From Corinectria fuckeliana (Eukaryota > Ascomycota > Sordariomycetes > Hypocreales > Nectriaceae), in NCBI GenBank assembly GCA_019137255.1, contig WPDH01000171.1, positions 1 to 64,000 on the forward strand: DNA of 64,000 nt, written 5' to 3'. The notes beneath the pieces were generated by a model. It did not search any database. It saw nothing but the letters and a program-made list of their open reading frames with translations, and was not told where the DNA came from. Both the position numbers and the translations under genes were made by a program. This document shows, one piece after another, positions 35,626 to 46,961 of this stretch; the first letter of the stretch is position 1, and each line of letters begins with the position of its first letter.

Positions 35626-36841
35626 TCACGAAAAGGTTACCTTGATAACCTGGATGTGGTTGTTGTTCGTAAACCCGATACTGAGAGTCTTGCCTGACTC
35701 GTCCAAGTGTGGGTAAGCTACACCTGCATACACAAAGCCGTTATCAATAGGCGTCGCGGTGAAGATCTCCTTGTGTGCTGTCCATGGGCCCTCGGGGCTC
35801 GGGGCAGTCCGGAGGCAGACAGTTGAGCCAGCTGAGCAAGAGCACATGTTAGTCTTGTACCTGGTTTGTGAGCTACAGCACTACTTACACACATGAACGT
35901 AGATGTACGTTTGGAAGTGCTCGCTGTACACGATCTGACCCTGTCCAACTCCCCACAGCACGGCCGTCTCGGGGGTAAAGGTGGACAGAACTTCCGACTT
36001 CCAGCCCTGTTGCCGACCCCACCAGTACTCATACTTGCCGAGGTCGAAGGCGTCGGCGGCTTTCACGCGCGCTTGGTACACGTACAAACTGTCGGGGAAG
36101 CCTGATATGCTGTTGGGGGGGTTGCCGAGGATGTAGATGTAGTCGCTGCGGACGTCTCTGTACGCTGCGACGTCGCCGTACTTGGGCGTCGAGTCCCCGT
36201 TCCACCACCAGCCGCTCTCGCCAAAGCGCTGTGTGACGGTGGGGACGTCGTCGACGAGCTGGACCTTGGCGATGCCGGCGCCCTTGTAGTTCTCTGCGTC
36301 GTTCTGGCGCAGGGCAGGTGTTTAGTCACTGTTCCATCTGCTGCGGTCGGAGATGGACCCGGCTTACCACGAGGTAATAGACGGCCCCGGTCCCGCTGGT
36401 AGGATCCGTCTCGACGATGCTCGTGCCGCCGAAACCGAACGTGTTCGTCTCGCCCCACGTCTCGTTGAAGGGCACGAACTGGTTCTGATGCGGCACGGGG
36501 TCGTCGACGTTCAGGTGCAAGTCGTGGACGACGAGAGGGTCATTTGTCAGGGCCGAAACAGAGTCCCGGACCATGCCGTGGAAGCCGTCTGCGTCTTCGG
36601 CGGGGTCGCTGACGCCTCTGGCGCACCACAGCGTGTCGCCGTAGACAGCGAACCATTTGCCCTGCAGACGGCCCGTGAAGCCCAAGTCGCGATGGCTGCA
36701 GCTGTTGTCGGCGACCTGGTCGCCCAAGAATTCAACGGCGAAGTCGCTGATGGGGTTTGTGCCCTCGGGCTGGGTGTTGTCGATCGGGTCTCGGGCGATG
36801 CCAGCCATGACGATTGCTCTGGTGAGGTTGAATGAAGCCAT
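35626..36841 (-). CDS. DUF4185-like beta-propeller protein
   Basis: Three exons on the minus strand. The first ends at YYLV near 36368 and a short intron leads to NDAENYKG. The second ends at YIYVHV near 35890 and a further intron leads to GSTVCLRTAPS. Total is about 370 residues. Repeated Trp/Tyr/Gly-rich blocks (GESGWWWNG, YWWGRQQGWKS, AVLWGVGQGQ) and the overall pattern match DUF4185, a predicted five-bladed propeller related to sugar-active hydrolases. The opening (MASFNLTRAIVMAGIARD) has no clear cleavable signal. Stop at 35626 follows IQVIKVTFS. Function unknown; carbohydrate recognition is plausible by fold. The DUF assignment is from pattern memory and should be treated as moderate. 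Confidence 0.65.
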
Positions 36842-37711
36842 GGCAAAAGGAGGAATGCGACAAATGAATGTAACCTGGTGGGTTGACTAAGCAGGCTTTG
36901 ATACAATAACCAGCAATGTTCAAAGGAATAGAGTGATAGAGTCAAGGAGACTCAAAGAAAGAAGGAATGACTGGAAAATAGCAACATCGAGGCGCCAGCA
37001 TGAACTGCGTGAAAAGATAGACGGCATAAATATAACTTGCATGTACAGTTGGAAGTGAGGTCCATCGTGACCGGGTATTCATTCCTCCCGGCTCGCTCTA
37101 AGAGACCGCACCATTATAGCGATCTCATCCTATAAGAAGACTCGTCTCGAATATATTAATGCTAACGCGTGGAAAAGCTGCGCCCTGCTAATGAAGTAGT
37201 TCCCATTTGATAAGCGACTAATTAACAGCCCTTATATTAGAGTTGAAACACTAGGCTCGTCCCTAGGATTTCCCTTGGAAACACACCACCATCCTAGGCT
37301 AAGATCTCGTTTCAGACCTGTCTACTTCGGCAGGGAATAAGCCGTGATAGGTGGACTGGAGCCATACTATCTTGAGTCTATTAACAAGAACCTCAAAGCG
37401 GCTACCGAGGAAGCAGCGACATGGGCTTGAGTGCCCGTGGACTTTGGCCTGATATTATCTGTCATGCATAGACCATCACCATTTTGATGAGCAGCTGTTG
37501 CAGCGCTAGTCGAGGAAAAGTGCAATAAAGTGAGAGCGCGGGTGTGCAAGACCAACCAGATTGCAGATATCTCTTCAGCGTATTTTTCACCTAAAGTTAC
37601 AAGTCGGAGTAGAAGCTCTAGCAATTCCATCTATATAAGATTTAAGAACCACAGTATAAAGAGGATAATGGGGATGAAACATGAGTGCAAGGGACAAGAG
37701 TGCTTACAGCA
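36842..37711. other. Intergenic
   Basis: Contains the promoter of the DUF4185-like gene. Only short frames are present and I see no further feature. Confidence 0.45.
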
Positions 37712-38716
37712 CTAGCCTTGAAATGCAGCAAGGCCAGAAGCGCCGTCAGAAGCCGGGACTGGATCTCGTATCCGGCCACAGCACCAGCGCCTCAGTAAGT
37801 ACTTCCCATCGTCGCTCAGAGCGAGTTCCACCGGTTGGCTGTCCTTACCACCAAGCAAAGCCGCAGCACCAGCGATAAGCGACGCAGATCCGTTGCTGGC
37901 AATTTTGTAGCTTGGAATGGAACGGGAAACAAAGTTGGCCGTGTGCGCATACTCCCCATCCGGGGTTACAATGGCCCAGCAGCTGTCCATTTGGTCTTTT
38001 CTCTCCGACTTGGTGATTGCCGTCGGGCTGGGGGCGCTGCCAGCGTTGATGTCACATTCAGTATTTAGGCCAGCCTAGCACTTGGCATTAGCGTAGTGCG
38101 CATTACATTTTGCTATGACTGGAAAATGCAATAGNNATTCAACGACGTAGAGGATGCTTCCGTTGTTGAATGTGGCGGAAAAAGGACGTACGTCTCTAGA
38201 AGCAATGGCTGTCACGGGGCTGGGATAATCATTTCCATCTTTTCCAACAGCAAAGACGTCAAGGGTAATGCCAACCTTGTTAGTAACAGCCAGAGATCGA
38301 CCGTCAGGAGCAAAGACAAGGTCGCCCGGAACACCAGAAATAAAGGTGCTGTGGGGAATCGTCTCGTTAGTCAGAGGACTGAGAAAGCCGGTGCTTCTGT
38401 CGACCTTGAAGCTGAGGATACCAGTAGAGGCCACGGAGCCGGTGAGATTGTAGGCGCATCCGTTCTTGTTCAGCGAGAGGCTGAGAGGCTGGTCGCCGCC
38501 GTGAATTGTCTGAATCATGGACAGGCGGGAGCCCCAGACGAAAAAGACAGTGACCAAGTCACTGGTGGGACTGACAGCGTAGAGGAAGCGGTGGTCGGCG
38601 TGGAGCTGGATGCCGCCCTGGGTGCAAAGTCGACTCCCTAGCCGTGACCACCGGTAGAATATGTTCCGGCTTGCTTCAAGGTTCCGTCCGCGATGCGGGA
38701 GAAGGGTTTTCTTCAA
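37712..38716 (-). pseudogene. Lactonase/3-carboxymuconate-cyclase-like seven-bladed propeller, interrupted
   Basis: Minus-strand blocks match the lactonase (PF10282) propeller family: HRFLYAVSPTSDLVTVF, SVASTGILSFKVDRSTG, then SGVPGDLVFAPDGRSLAVTN and, after the gap, WAIVTPDGEYAHTANFVSR. Two N interrupt the sequence at 38135-38136, with an intron-like stretch beside them. The last blade breaks near 37795-37805, where KYLL must shift one base to reach AGAVAGYEIQS. No convincing start or signal peptide precedes the first block. In intact relatives this is a secreted or cytosolic propeller of about 380-400 residues. Given an assembly gap and at least one frameshift, I cannot tell a pseudogene from a poor sequence. 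The family is reasonably clear. Confidence 0.6.
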
Positions 38717-39702
38717 AGAGACTCACGGGAAATATCAAAAGCTTGAAGCCGGATTAGCCAGGCTTGAACCGCTCCTCGTGCTTCCCTGCGCTGCGGGGGA
38801 CGCCATCTCCGAAGCAGATTTTCACATTGTGCCCTGGCTTTCCCACCCCAGGATGGGAGCGGTAACTGAACCCGGCAACATCTGAGACTTTGAACCACTT
38901 GGGAAGGTGACTCAGAAGTCGGTTCCGGCATTTGAGGTTGGACCCAAGAGGAAGGAGTGGTGGCATGATATTAGTGTCACTGAGTCTTTCAATAAGCTTT
39001 TCTCTATTCTTCACTAATTAGTTTACTATCTATGGGGGGGGGGGGGGGTTATAAAANNGGGGGGGGGGGGGGGGTATATACAGAGAACCTGAATGAATTA
39101 CCTCCTAGAGAACGAAGGAACCCTGAATAAGGTGCACCGTGAAGCGAATTATGCAATGTATTTTGAGACATCCATTCTTAAAAACTAGGAGACCTACGTG
39201 AAGCAGACTAGCATTTATCAAAGATCAGACGACCCGGGGGTGATATAGCTTAAAAATACTGCCTTGCCTCGAGTCAACCGAAGAAACCACTCTTAGCATG
39301 ATCAAGGTCAAAAGCATCAACCCGAAAGAGTTCAAGCAATATTTGCAAGCCCGATGGCTGAAGAGTAAGCCTGAAGCACTGAGCAAACATGGCAGAAGAG
39401 CTTGCCTTATGTGTCAAGGAGACTACAGATGATGCTGGCTTCGGATCGCCAGAAATGAGCAACTAGCCTACAGGTTGCGCGGGCATCGGTCAAGTTTGCA
39501 ATAGAGATGGGGAGACTGGGCATAAATTGGAAAAGCCCAGCATGCCAACCATCGAGAATGGTAAATACTAACATCAACAAGCTCAAGTTGATATTCAAAG
39601 TTTCAGCTCCTCATAGAGTGTTGAACACCTGGAGAAATTGGGCTTCAAACAGGCCACCTCGTCCCCGAGACGAAAGTATACATACATGCATACATATGTA
39701 CC
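38717..39702. other. Intergenic with assembly gap and poly-G
   Basis: About 1 kb without a supportable gene. At about 39033-39075 two long G runs flank a short AT stretch and two N (39057-39058), a low-quality or gap-edge region. No coding potential. Confidence 0.5.
39033..39075. repeat. Poly-G tracts flanking a gap
   Basis: Two runs of more than twelve G are separated by TTATAAAANN. The N show the assembly was uncertain here, so run lengths are unreliable and this may be a gap-filling artefact. Confidence 0.8.
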
Positions 39703-41356
39703 TCACAGCCGAGTTAGCCTTTCACGCCCAAGACCGCTCTTCTGCAAGGTTTCCGGCTCCTCTCTACTCGCTTGCCTTCCAGCCAGCTTCGCCGTCTCTC
39801 TCCACTTCGCAATTCTCTTCTGCATAGTTTGTTCTGCAACCTCCAGCCAGGCCGGGTTCCACTTGGGGAGTCGCCTTCCGGGCGTATCCGGGCCGGGTTC
39901 TCCTGCCAGCTCACGTAGTGCTTCGAAATACTCCTCGAAATGGGGAGCCACTTTGAAGAAGGGCTGGCCATCGCCGATCCTGGCAAGCCGATCGGTTTCC
40001 CACTGTTTCTGGGCTTCTAATGGGGGCAGCTGGATGCGGCCGGCCAGAAATCGTGCCACGACCACGGCCTGCCATTCAAACACTAGGAATGTGAACCCCG
40101 CCGACACCTGTTCAGTATTAGCAACAAGGCCATGAAGGACATAGACTAGGCTGGTGCTTACTCCGCCAACAAAGGCCAAGCTCGGGTCCTCCTGCTTGAA
40201 GATGTGTTGATATGTCCCCAGAATCCTGCGGTTGGCGATTTTGACCGATGGGAGAAATGGCAAGCTGAAGTCATAGCCAGTGCCGAAGATGATGTAGTCC
40301 ACGTCATTAACCTCGCTTCCGTCGGAGAAGTACACAGTTCGGCTGCTTGGCGAAGTAGACACATGGGATATCGTAGGCTTCACCACCATATGCGGATGCT
40401 CGAACGGCACCACACCGTATACACGATGTGGTTGGCGTACTGATGCGTACACCGGGCTTTTCGCCACGGTTGCAATGGACCTGGCAATATCTGTCGCAGA
40501 GACCGATGCGCCAATCGTTACGACAGTCTGCGTCACTTTAGGAACGTGACCTGGGGGATGGGACCGATCATCAGCTCACCTTTCCACGGTACCTCTCAGG
40601 TCCGCGGTATATCTTACTGTGCTCCACGGCGCCCGGGTGGTTCTCACCGAATTCGACGATACCTGGAACTTCTGAGAAGTGCGGTACGCTGTAGTGTCCA
40701 CTGGCCACCACCAGCGCATCGAAGGTCTCTTGCCACCAGTAATTGTGCTTCCCCCCTGGCAAGGCCTTTCGTAGCGTCAACACCCACTCGTTGCCCTTTT
40801 TCTCGGCCAACTCGACGGTGGTATTGTACTCGACTTGATGGCGATAGCCTTTGCGGTCGAGCAGGCTCTCGACCCATTCACGGATGACTTCGCTGTTGCG
40901 GAACGGGACATGGGGGTCGACGACGCCGTGAGTGTCCGTCACTGGGAATGGCTCTTGGGTATAGCTCATTATCTGCTCGTCTATGTTGCTGATCATTCCA
41001 GGGTAGATTGGAGTATACGTGTAGCGATATTCCTTGCTGTTGACTTGCTGCTCTTGGAGCGTGAGCGCAGGAAGTTCGGTAGGTATTGGGATCGGCGGGT
41101 CGGCGTTGTGTTCTATGAGTTTGCGGAGGGATGGCATTTGCGGTCGTTCTTGCGCATCACTGACCCTAGAATCATAATCAGACCATGTTGTCAAAACCTG
41201 ACAGCTGAGTTGCTCTCACCATATCCCGCCAGCCTTCTCTCGCCTCTCAAACACGCGGATGACATCGAATTTCTTCTCCTGGGTCAATGCATCAACAGTG
41301 ATGGCTCCAGCGGGGCCTGCGCCAATGACGGCGACTCTCGAAACGTTATGAACCAT
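39703..41356 (-). CDS. Flavin-containing monooxygenase (FMO-like)
   Basis: Start at 41356, first intron about 41168-41219, stop at 39703; about 500 residues. The N-terminus carries the FAD motif GAGPAG (VAVIGAGPAG, residues about 8-17) and ends exon 1 at GGIW, a conserved FMO position. The second nucleotide motif for NADPH is TIGASVSATD in the last exon. Blocks YTPIYPGM, DALVVASGHYS, IYRGPERY and DYIIFGTGYDFSLPF are typical of fungal FMOs, cytosolic enzymes that oxygenate sulfur or nitrogen atoms. The second intron near 40535-40590 is hard to model: the obvious GTGAGC donor gives the wrong phase, while a GT eight bases upstream gives a very short intron of 37 bases. It lies downstream of the permease and dioxygenases, so an organosulfur substrate is possible. 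Confidence 0.83.
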
Positions 41357-42001
41357 TGATGAGAATCCTGTAAATGAATTCGATTAAACGTCAGTCGTAA
41401 GGAAGCTAAAGAGTCTTCCACCGTCGTCGACGTACCCGTTTGTGTTCCTTACCTTATATCTACGAGCTACTAGCAACTCACGTGGAGACTGAGCCTTGGA
41501 GAGTCGAGAGCGCATGACATATTGATTCAGGAGTAAACTACATAGTAGATAGACATGCGGAGATCAAGCAGGGGCACAATGTCGCCATATCTAGGCGGTA
41601 AGTCCTGCTCCGAGAGTCGGAACATCGACCCCCATTGAATCACACAGCTCTTGTCGAGATAAAGTCTTACCCGTAGCCGACGTGCTGCTGTTACATCGGG
41701 TTTTTAATGGAACTCAACAACGAATAAGAGCATGGTGGGGGTGGTGCAATATTCGCGAAGAAGTCGTGCTTTTGAACTACCTACTGAGTACCTCCACAAT
41801 CAGTCCTCGATGCCGAGTCAACAGCCTTGTAGCAAGCAACAGGATTGCGGAGCCCCATGCTAGAGGCTCTTAGCTCTCAAACTAACCCGTGGGAATAACA
41901 ACTGGTAGATAGCTGTTATCTCCCGTTCCGAGACCCGAGCAGCTCGTGGTAGGTGGAATCCAACTTCAAGAGCACGCCAGAGCGGGACCTACTACCTAAG
42001 C
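41357..42001. promoter_or_regulatory. Promoter region of the FMO-like gene
   Basis: This 645-base gap lies upstream of the FMO start and beyond the permease stop, so it must contain the FMO promoter. I see no specific motif to report and no additional gene. Confidence 0.4.
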
Positions 42002-44692
42002 CTAAGGACCACTAAGATCAGTCCCGAACACCGGTCTATCGACAACCTTCAGTCCCAATGGCCCATCATCTTTGTTCTCCAGTGGGGAATCGTCGAGACT
42101 TTCCTGCAGACTCGAAGCGGTATCAGTCCGGAAGGGCACCTCATCATCTTCCTTCTTCCTCTTGAGCATATACGCTAAGCTAGATGCAGAAATTACCTGC
42201 ACCGCCCAGAAGCCAGCTGCAGTGAAGTTGCCGGATTTAACCGCCGGCTGGTCGACGGTCTGGAAGACTGCCAGTGGACTGTCAAGGCGTAAGCATTGTA
42301 CTATGCTTTGAGGTCTTACATTCTTACATTGTGGCGGCAAATGTCTGGGACCAGACTTGCAGACCAGCACCTGCGAAAGCTCGTGTAGCCGGGTCGCCAG
42401 CGCTGTATTTTCGTCAGCGGGGTGCAATTACTCCAATAATCAAGGACTCGCTTACAGTATCTCGTTCGTCCAAGCCCAAAACATGCTTTTCTAGAGTTAG
42501 CTGGATCGTCAAGACGGTGCGGCCAACCTACCAGTTCGAACTCTCTCCCACGCCTGTCACGTAGTACAGAAACCATCGGAAAGCTCTCTTCTTCGGAAAC
42601 ACGGGAAGAACGGCCAGAAGAATGCAAACTACAAAGTTGAGCGCCCCTCCCAAAATGAGCATGGGCCATCGACGGCCGCTGAAAATAGTATCACCTAACA
42701 CTTGCGTCAGCTACGTGCTTGACCATGGTCCCTTTAAACTTACTAGCCCAAGCCATGCTGGTAGTGAGAATGATGTTCACGGCGTATATAGGGGTTGTGT
42801 AGTTGTCTGTGGCATCGCTTAGTAGCTGCCGGCTTTATGATCGCGGGGGGTATAATCACTGATTTGCTGAACTGTAAATGACCCTGGCTTTCGGATGTTC
42901 CACGCCTTGAACCAGAATGCCATCGATTGACTGGGGATGTATCCAATGTTTTGTGATCTGTGGAGTTTCAGCAAGATTTCGAAAGCACGCTCTTGGGTAG
43001 ACTAACGCAGCGATCAACCAGAGTATCCAGATCTCTGGTGTTGTGAACCATCGCAGAATCTGGACTCATTAGTAAAAGCCATTTAAGGGTGTGGTGGCTT
43101 TCTGGGGACTTGCTTGTGTCTTCGTGAAGGCCCCTTGTCTAATACGCCCTTCTTTGGGGTGTCGATCCCTTGCCAGCTCAATTTCCTATGTGGGGGTAAG
43201 TCTAGTTCGAACGGCCGATTAGGTGACAATAGTACCTGTTCCGAGAACATAAAGTTGGGTTTCAATCGAGACGGGATCTCGGGGAGAAGAAAGAGCTGGG
43301 GGATTATAATGCCGAGGGAGATGACTCCATCTATGATGAACAACTATCCATGTGTTAACATCGGCAGATTCGTGATTGTCGCTTGATAACTTACCCAGCG
43401 CCATCCTGCAAGGCCTTGTTTGTGGTTGAGCCCGGAGTATGCGGCGGCTATGGGGGTCAGCACCTTTTGTACGAATCCCAGATGAGCGGGGATATTGCTT
43501 ACCTTGAAGATATGCACTGAACATTGGGCCCGCATTTGCAGCCATGTTGACAATTGCGAGACGCTGAAGAACGTCAGCAATGGCTCATCATAACACAAAG
43601 GGATTCTAACTCGAGCTAGCTCGCCCTTTTGGTACCAAGAGCCGCAGAGAAACATGACTATACAAAGGTAAGTCTAGACTCCTTCATGTAGGAGTGGTAG
43701 CGCGTACCAGAGGAATAATGTCCACTACCGGTAGAATATGTCAGTAAACTTGTGCTGGGGAATGGCGATGAAGCAAGACTTACGTTTCAAAAATTGCCAG
43801 GATCGCCCGCAGAACATACATCTGCAGGGGAGTCGTCATTTTTGCCTGGCCAAAGGTACTGAGATGGTCGTCAGTCGTTGATCAACCAGTGTGCTACCGA
43901 AGACCTACCATAAAGTCCATCCAATTTCCAAAAATCTGATTTGTTGAGTCAGCTCCTGTCTCTCTTGCGGATATTCGTATGATCACTCAAAGCTTACGGG
44001 ATGAAATATTTCGGATTTGTTCGGGTGAGTATCAAGTTGCTAGGCACGAGTGCGATGATCTGCAAAATATCAGCCGAGTGCATTCGAGTGAAATAAGTTT
44101 CCACGTACCGATGCGACAGAATAGGCAGTCTAAGCCTCAGTTAGTGGCAAAATGCAAGGCGCCCAGTAACGATACAACTCACATTAGCATAGTTGAGTTG
44201 CTTATAATTGTTAGCAAATACCAGTGAAGTAACCATCGAGTACTAACGTTTCCGTAAAGGTCCAAATCCTCCTTCATCCCAGACACAAACGCAGTGTTCA
44301 AATTCGCTCTGCAGCTAATTAGCAGAAGTTCGACCGAGTTTTCTCCAAGGAGATGCACCTGTCAAGAAATTTGATAAATGTGCCCAAGCACGCAAACGTC
44401 ACAAGAGTGAGATCGACCTATAACTGTAAGTGAGAGGTCTAAAGTAAGTGTCATAGGATCGCGACTGACTTTGCGGAGAAGTTTCCGCTCCTAGAACGTT
44501 CTCAATCAGCAATTTGCTCACTCATCCCATAGTTTGTTCAGGTACCTCAGGGCTTTTATCCCAGGTGTCCCACAAGTAGCTTCGCCAAGTTCTGTTCTGC
44601 GCCGAAACATCAACGCCATTCTCAACGCCTGTTGGAATAGGGTGGTCAATGTTAAGACGCGAAACGTTCTCCGTCGGCTTCTTTGAGGCCAT
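42002..44692 (-). CDS. MFS permease of the allantoate/pantothenate (Dal5/Liz1-like, ACS) family with about 21 introns
   Basis: Start at 44692 (MASKKPTEN). The protein of about 530 residues is cut by roughly 21 short introns, most of 44-60 bases, and can be followed piece by piece. After a cytosolic N-terminus with WDKSPE come VDLTLVTFACLGTFIKFLD, then RANLNTAFVSGMKEDL and LDLYGN, hallmarks of the Dal5/Liz1/TNA1 anion:cation symporter family. Later helices include FLEIGWTL, YVLRAILAIFE, MFLCGSWYQKGELA, NMAANAGPMFSAYLQ and GLAGWRWLFIIDG. The C-terminus ends at 42002 after a charged tail. One intron (43061-43113) has a GC donor (GCAAGT). Relatives carry allantoate, pantothenate, nicotinate and small sulfonate-like acids into the cell with protons. 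It is divergent from the neighbouring dioxygenase over 683 bases, so uptake of its substrate is the natural inference. Confidence 0.83.
43061..43113 (-). other. GC-AG intron in the permease gene
   Basis: Reading the minus strand, the exon ends ACACAA and the intron begins GCAAGT, ending TCCAG before ATTCTGCG. GT is absent at this place, the phase is kept (KTQ to ILRW), and GCAAGT is the standard donor for the minor GC-AG intron class. Confidence 0.7.
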
Positions 44693-45375
44693 TTCGGATT
44701 TCAGGAAGATTGGTGTTGTCCAAGGATTTTGCTTCGATATGGTAGCCCAGTACGAGTACGGATTTTGATAACTCTGTGGCCGCAGCGGGCGGTATTGAAC
44801 TGTTGTTGCCCACATTGCTACTATAGCCGGATATCCCCCTCCCCTTTCCCCAATATCACGACATCTCACTAATTCTGGTGACATTCACTACATCCGGAAA
44901 ATAATCACCCGGCATACAAAGGTGGTAGGTACAGTAATCAAGGCCCCCCATGCCCCGGCACACACTATTGCCCAGCAGAGGTTGCATTATGGAATAATAT
45001 ACAAAGATCACGACAGGACGGTGGAAATGGTAACATAATGAGGCCCACTGCACTACATGCATTGTTATCTGAGAAGGATCGGCTCGACCATACCTAGTGT
45101 ATGTCGGGGTCCCCAACACGACGTAGTATTGGCGTATCTCGGACAGTATTACCGCACCTCTCCACAAATCGAGCTGACATTCGGGATTTCGGCACAGCGT
45201 TGTCCGCCAAGGCTCCAGTCCTGCTTTGTGATTTCCAACACAAGATCCACAGCACATCAAAGACAACGTCCGATCTCGCAGCTAGCCAGACAATCTAGCC
45301 TCGATAAAGACTATCCAGAATGCCACAACACGCAAACTGAGAAGATGTCTCTCCAACTCGCAAGACAACGTCATA
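44693..45375. promoter_or_regulatory. Divergent promoter between permease and TauD-type dioxygenase
   Basis: A 683-base region between two genes read outwards, the usual arrangement for a co-induced importer and enzyme. GATA-type sites (TGATAA at 44766-44771 and TTATCT at 45063-45068) could bind nitrogen regulators such as AreA. These hexamers are common by chance, so the assignment is weak. Confidence 0.45.
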
Positions 45376-46961
45376 ATGTCACCTTCAAACGAAAGCCAGC
45401 GGAAGCCTTTGACATATTCGGGCTCTTTGGACGCTTACAGGTCTTTTGATGTCACACCTGTGATTGGAAGGGAATTCCCTGATGTCCAGCTCACCAGCCT
45501 GCTTGCTGACGATGTCAAACTCCGGGATCTTGCTATTCTGGGTGAGGACTTGTGGGATCATGATATGAGAAAACGTGTGTGTTACTGACACGGTGGTAGT
45601 CTCGCAACGTGGCGTAGTGTTCTTCCGCAATCAAGGATTGCAGCCTGCAGAGCAGAGGCTTCTCGCGCAAAAGCTTGGAGAGCTTTCTGGGAAGCCGGAA
45701 ACGTCAAAGGTGCGTTTCTCTAAAGAGAGGCACGTTCCGTGAGGTTTGCTAACGTATCTCCCAGCTTCACCGGCATGCGTTCACAAGCAAACAAGCTGCC
45801 AAAGTGGTTATTGACGGAGAGCCAAAGCCTGACGAAGAAGTGATGGTCATATCTTCTGAGGTCTGTACAGATTCTAAGCTCGTAACGCAACAGCGAAAAC
45901 CATCCGAAGCTGATCAATCTACCTCTTAGACTGCCAAAGTCGCCCACAAAGAATACGAATCTCCACTGAAACCCCTCGCTAGCTCGTTGTGGCACGCCGA
46001 GTACGAAAACCTTGACTATAATAAACAACGGAAGAGCTGTTGGCTAAACCCTTTGGTTGCAGCATTACCTTTGAACACGTCCCTTCGGATTACGGGACCC
46101 TCAAAATGACAACAGTCCCAGAGACAGGTGGGGACACGATCTGGGCTTCCGGGTACGAAGTGTACGATCGTCTGTCCCCGGCCTGGAAACGACTTGCGGA
46201 GAGTCTGACCGCCACTCATCGAAATGTGCGTATGTGAAAACCGTGTTGAATAGTTCCAGGTGCTGACGTCCTGCACAGCTTACGTTGAGAAAGGCCGCTG
46301 AGGGGAACAGCGCTGAGTTGATCGAGGGTGACCGTGGCTCGCCAGAGAACAAGGGCCTGGATTTTGAAGCGTCCCAGTATGGCCACCATCTATCTACCTG
46401 ATCTCGGAATACAGCTAACCCTAGAAGCCCTGTGGTGCGCACAAACCCAGTCACTGGGTATGCAACCTTGCACATTTTTATTCTTATTTAGCTGACAGAT
46501 CTCAGGTGGAAATCTCTCATGGCTGCTGGCCATCAAGTGCACCAAGGATCATTTGACAATGTGACTCCGCGCGAGGATGAGATCCTCAAAGCGTACTGTT
46601 AGTTGACAGGGTCCATGCTTCAGCCGAACGATGCTGATTTCTCCAAACAGTCCTCCAGCTCATAGTCGAGAACCACGATCTACAGGTCCGCTTCAAATGG
46701 AAGCAAAATGACGTAGCAATCTGGGACAAGTGAGCCATCTCATTCATCTCCTTTGGCCGCCGCTGACATCCTAGCAGCCGCTCGTGCTTCCATACCGCAA
46801 CCTTGTCAGTGAGAACCGTTTGTCTGAACTGGCAGTCGTCTAACATACTTTCTAGTGACTACGATGCTAGACGGGAGGGTTCGCGGTTTGTTTCTATCGG
46901 AGAGAAGCCGTATCTGGATCTCAACTCCGACTCCCGGCGCTTCGCGCTTTCCAAGCTGTGA
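45376..46961 (+). CDS. TauD/Jlp1-type sulfonate/2-oxoglutarate dioxygenase, ten introns
   Basis: Eleven small exons (45376-45541, 45600-45709, 45765-45860, 45930-46000, 46063-46225, 46279-46376, 46425-46457, 46506-46597, 46651-46729, 46778-46804, 46856-46961) join in phase to 346 residues with all stops removed. The catalytic HxD (WHADITFE, H146 and D148) is split by the intron 46001-46062. The distal His is in CFHTATLDYD and the 2-oxoglutarate Arg in GSRFVSIGEKPYLD. The family (TauD/TfdA, fungal Jlp1-like) releases sulfite from taurine or related sulfonates using Fe(II), O2 and 2-oxoglutarate. Without splicing it looks like a pseudogene, which would be a mistake. It diverges from the permease and precedes a closely related gene on the same strand. 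Substrate inferred only. Confidence 0.85.

Noticed and set aside
39033..39075. Poly-G tract as a G-quadruplex or telomere-like element.
   Set aside because: N within the tract and run lengths point to a gap or sequencing artefact, with no telomere repeat unit.
45376..46961. The first tandem dioxygenase looked like a pseudogene because many stop codons interrupt every frame.
   Set aside because: Eleven exons with GT-AG borders join in phase and restore all catalytic residues, so it is an intron-rich gene.
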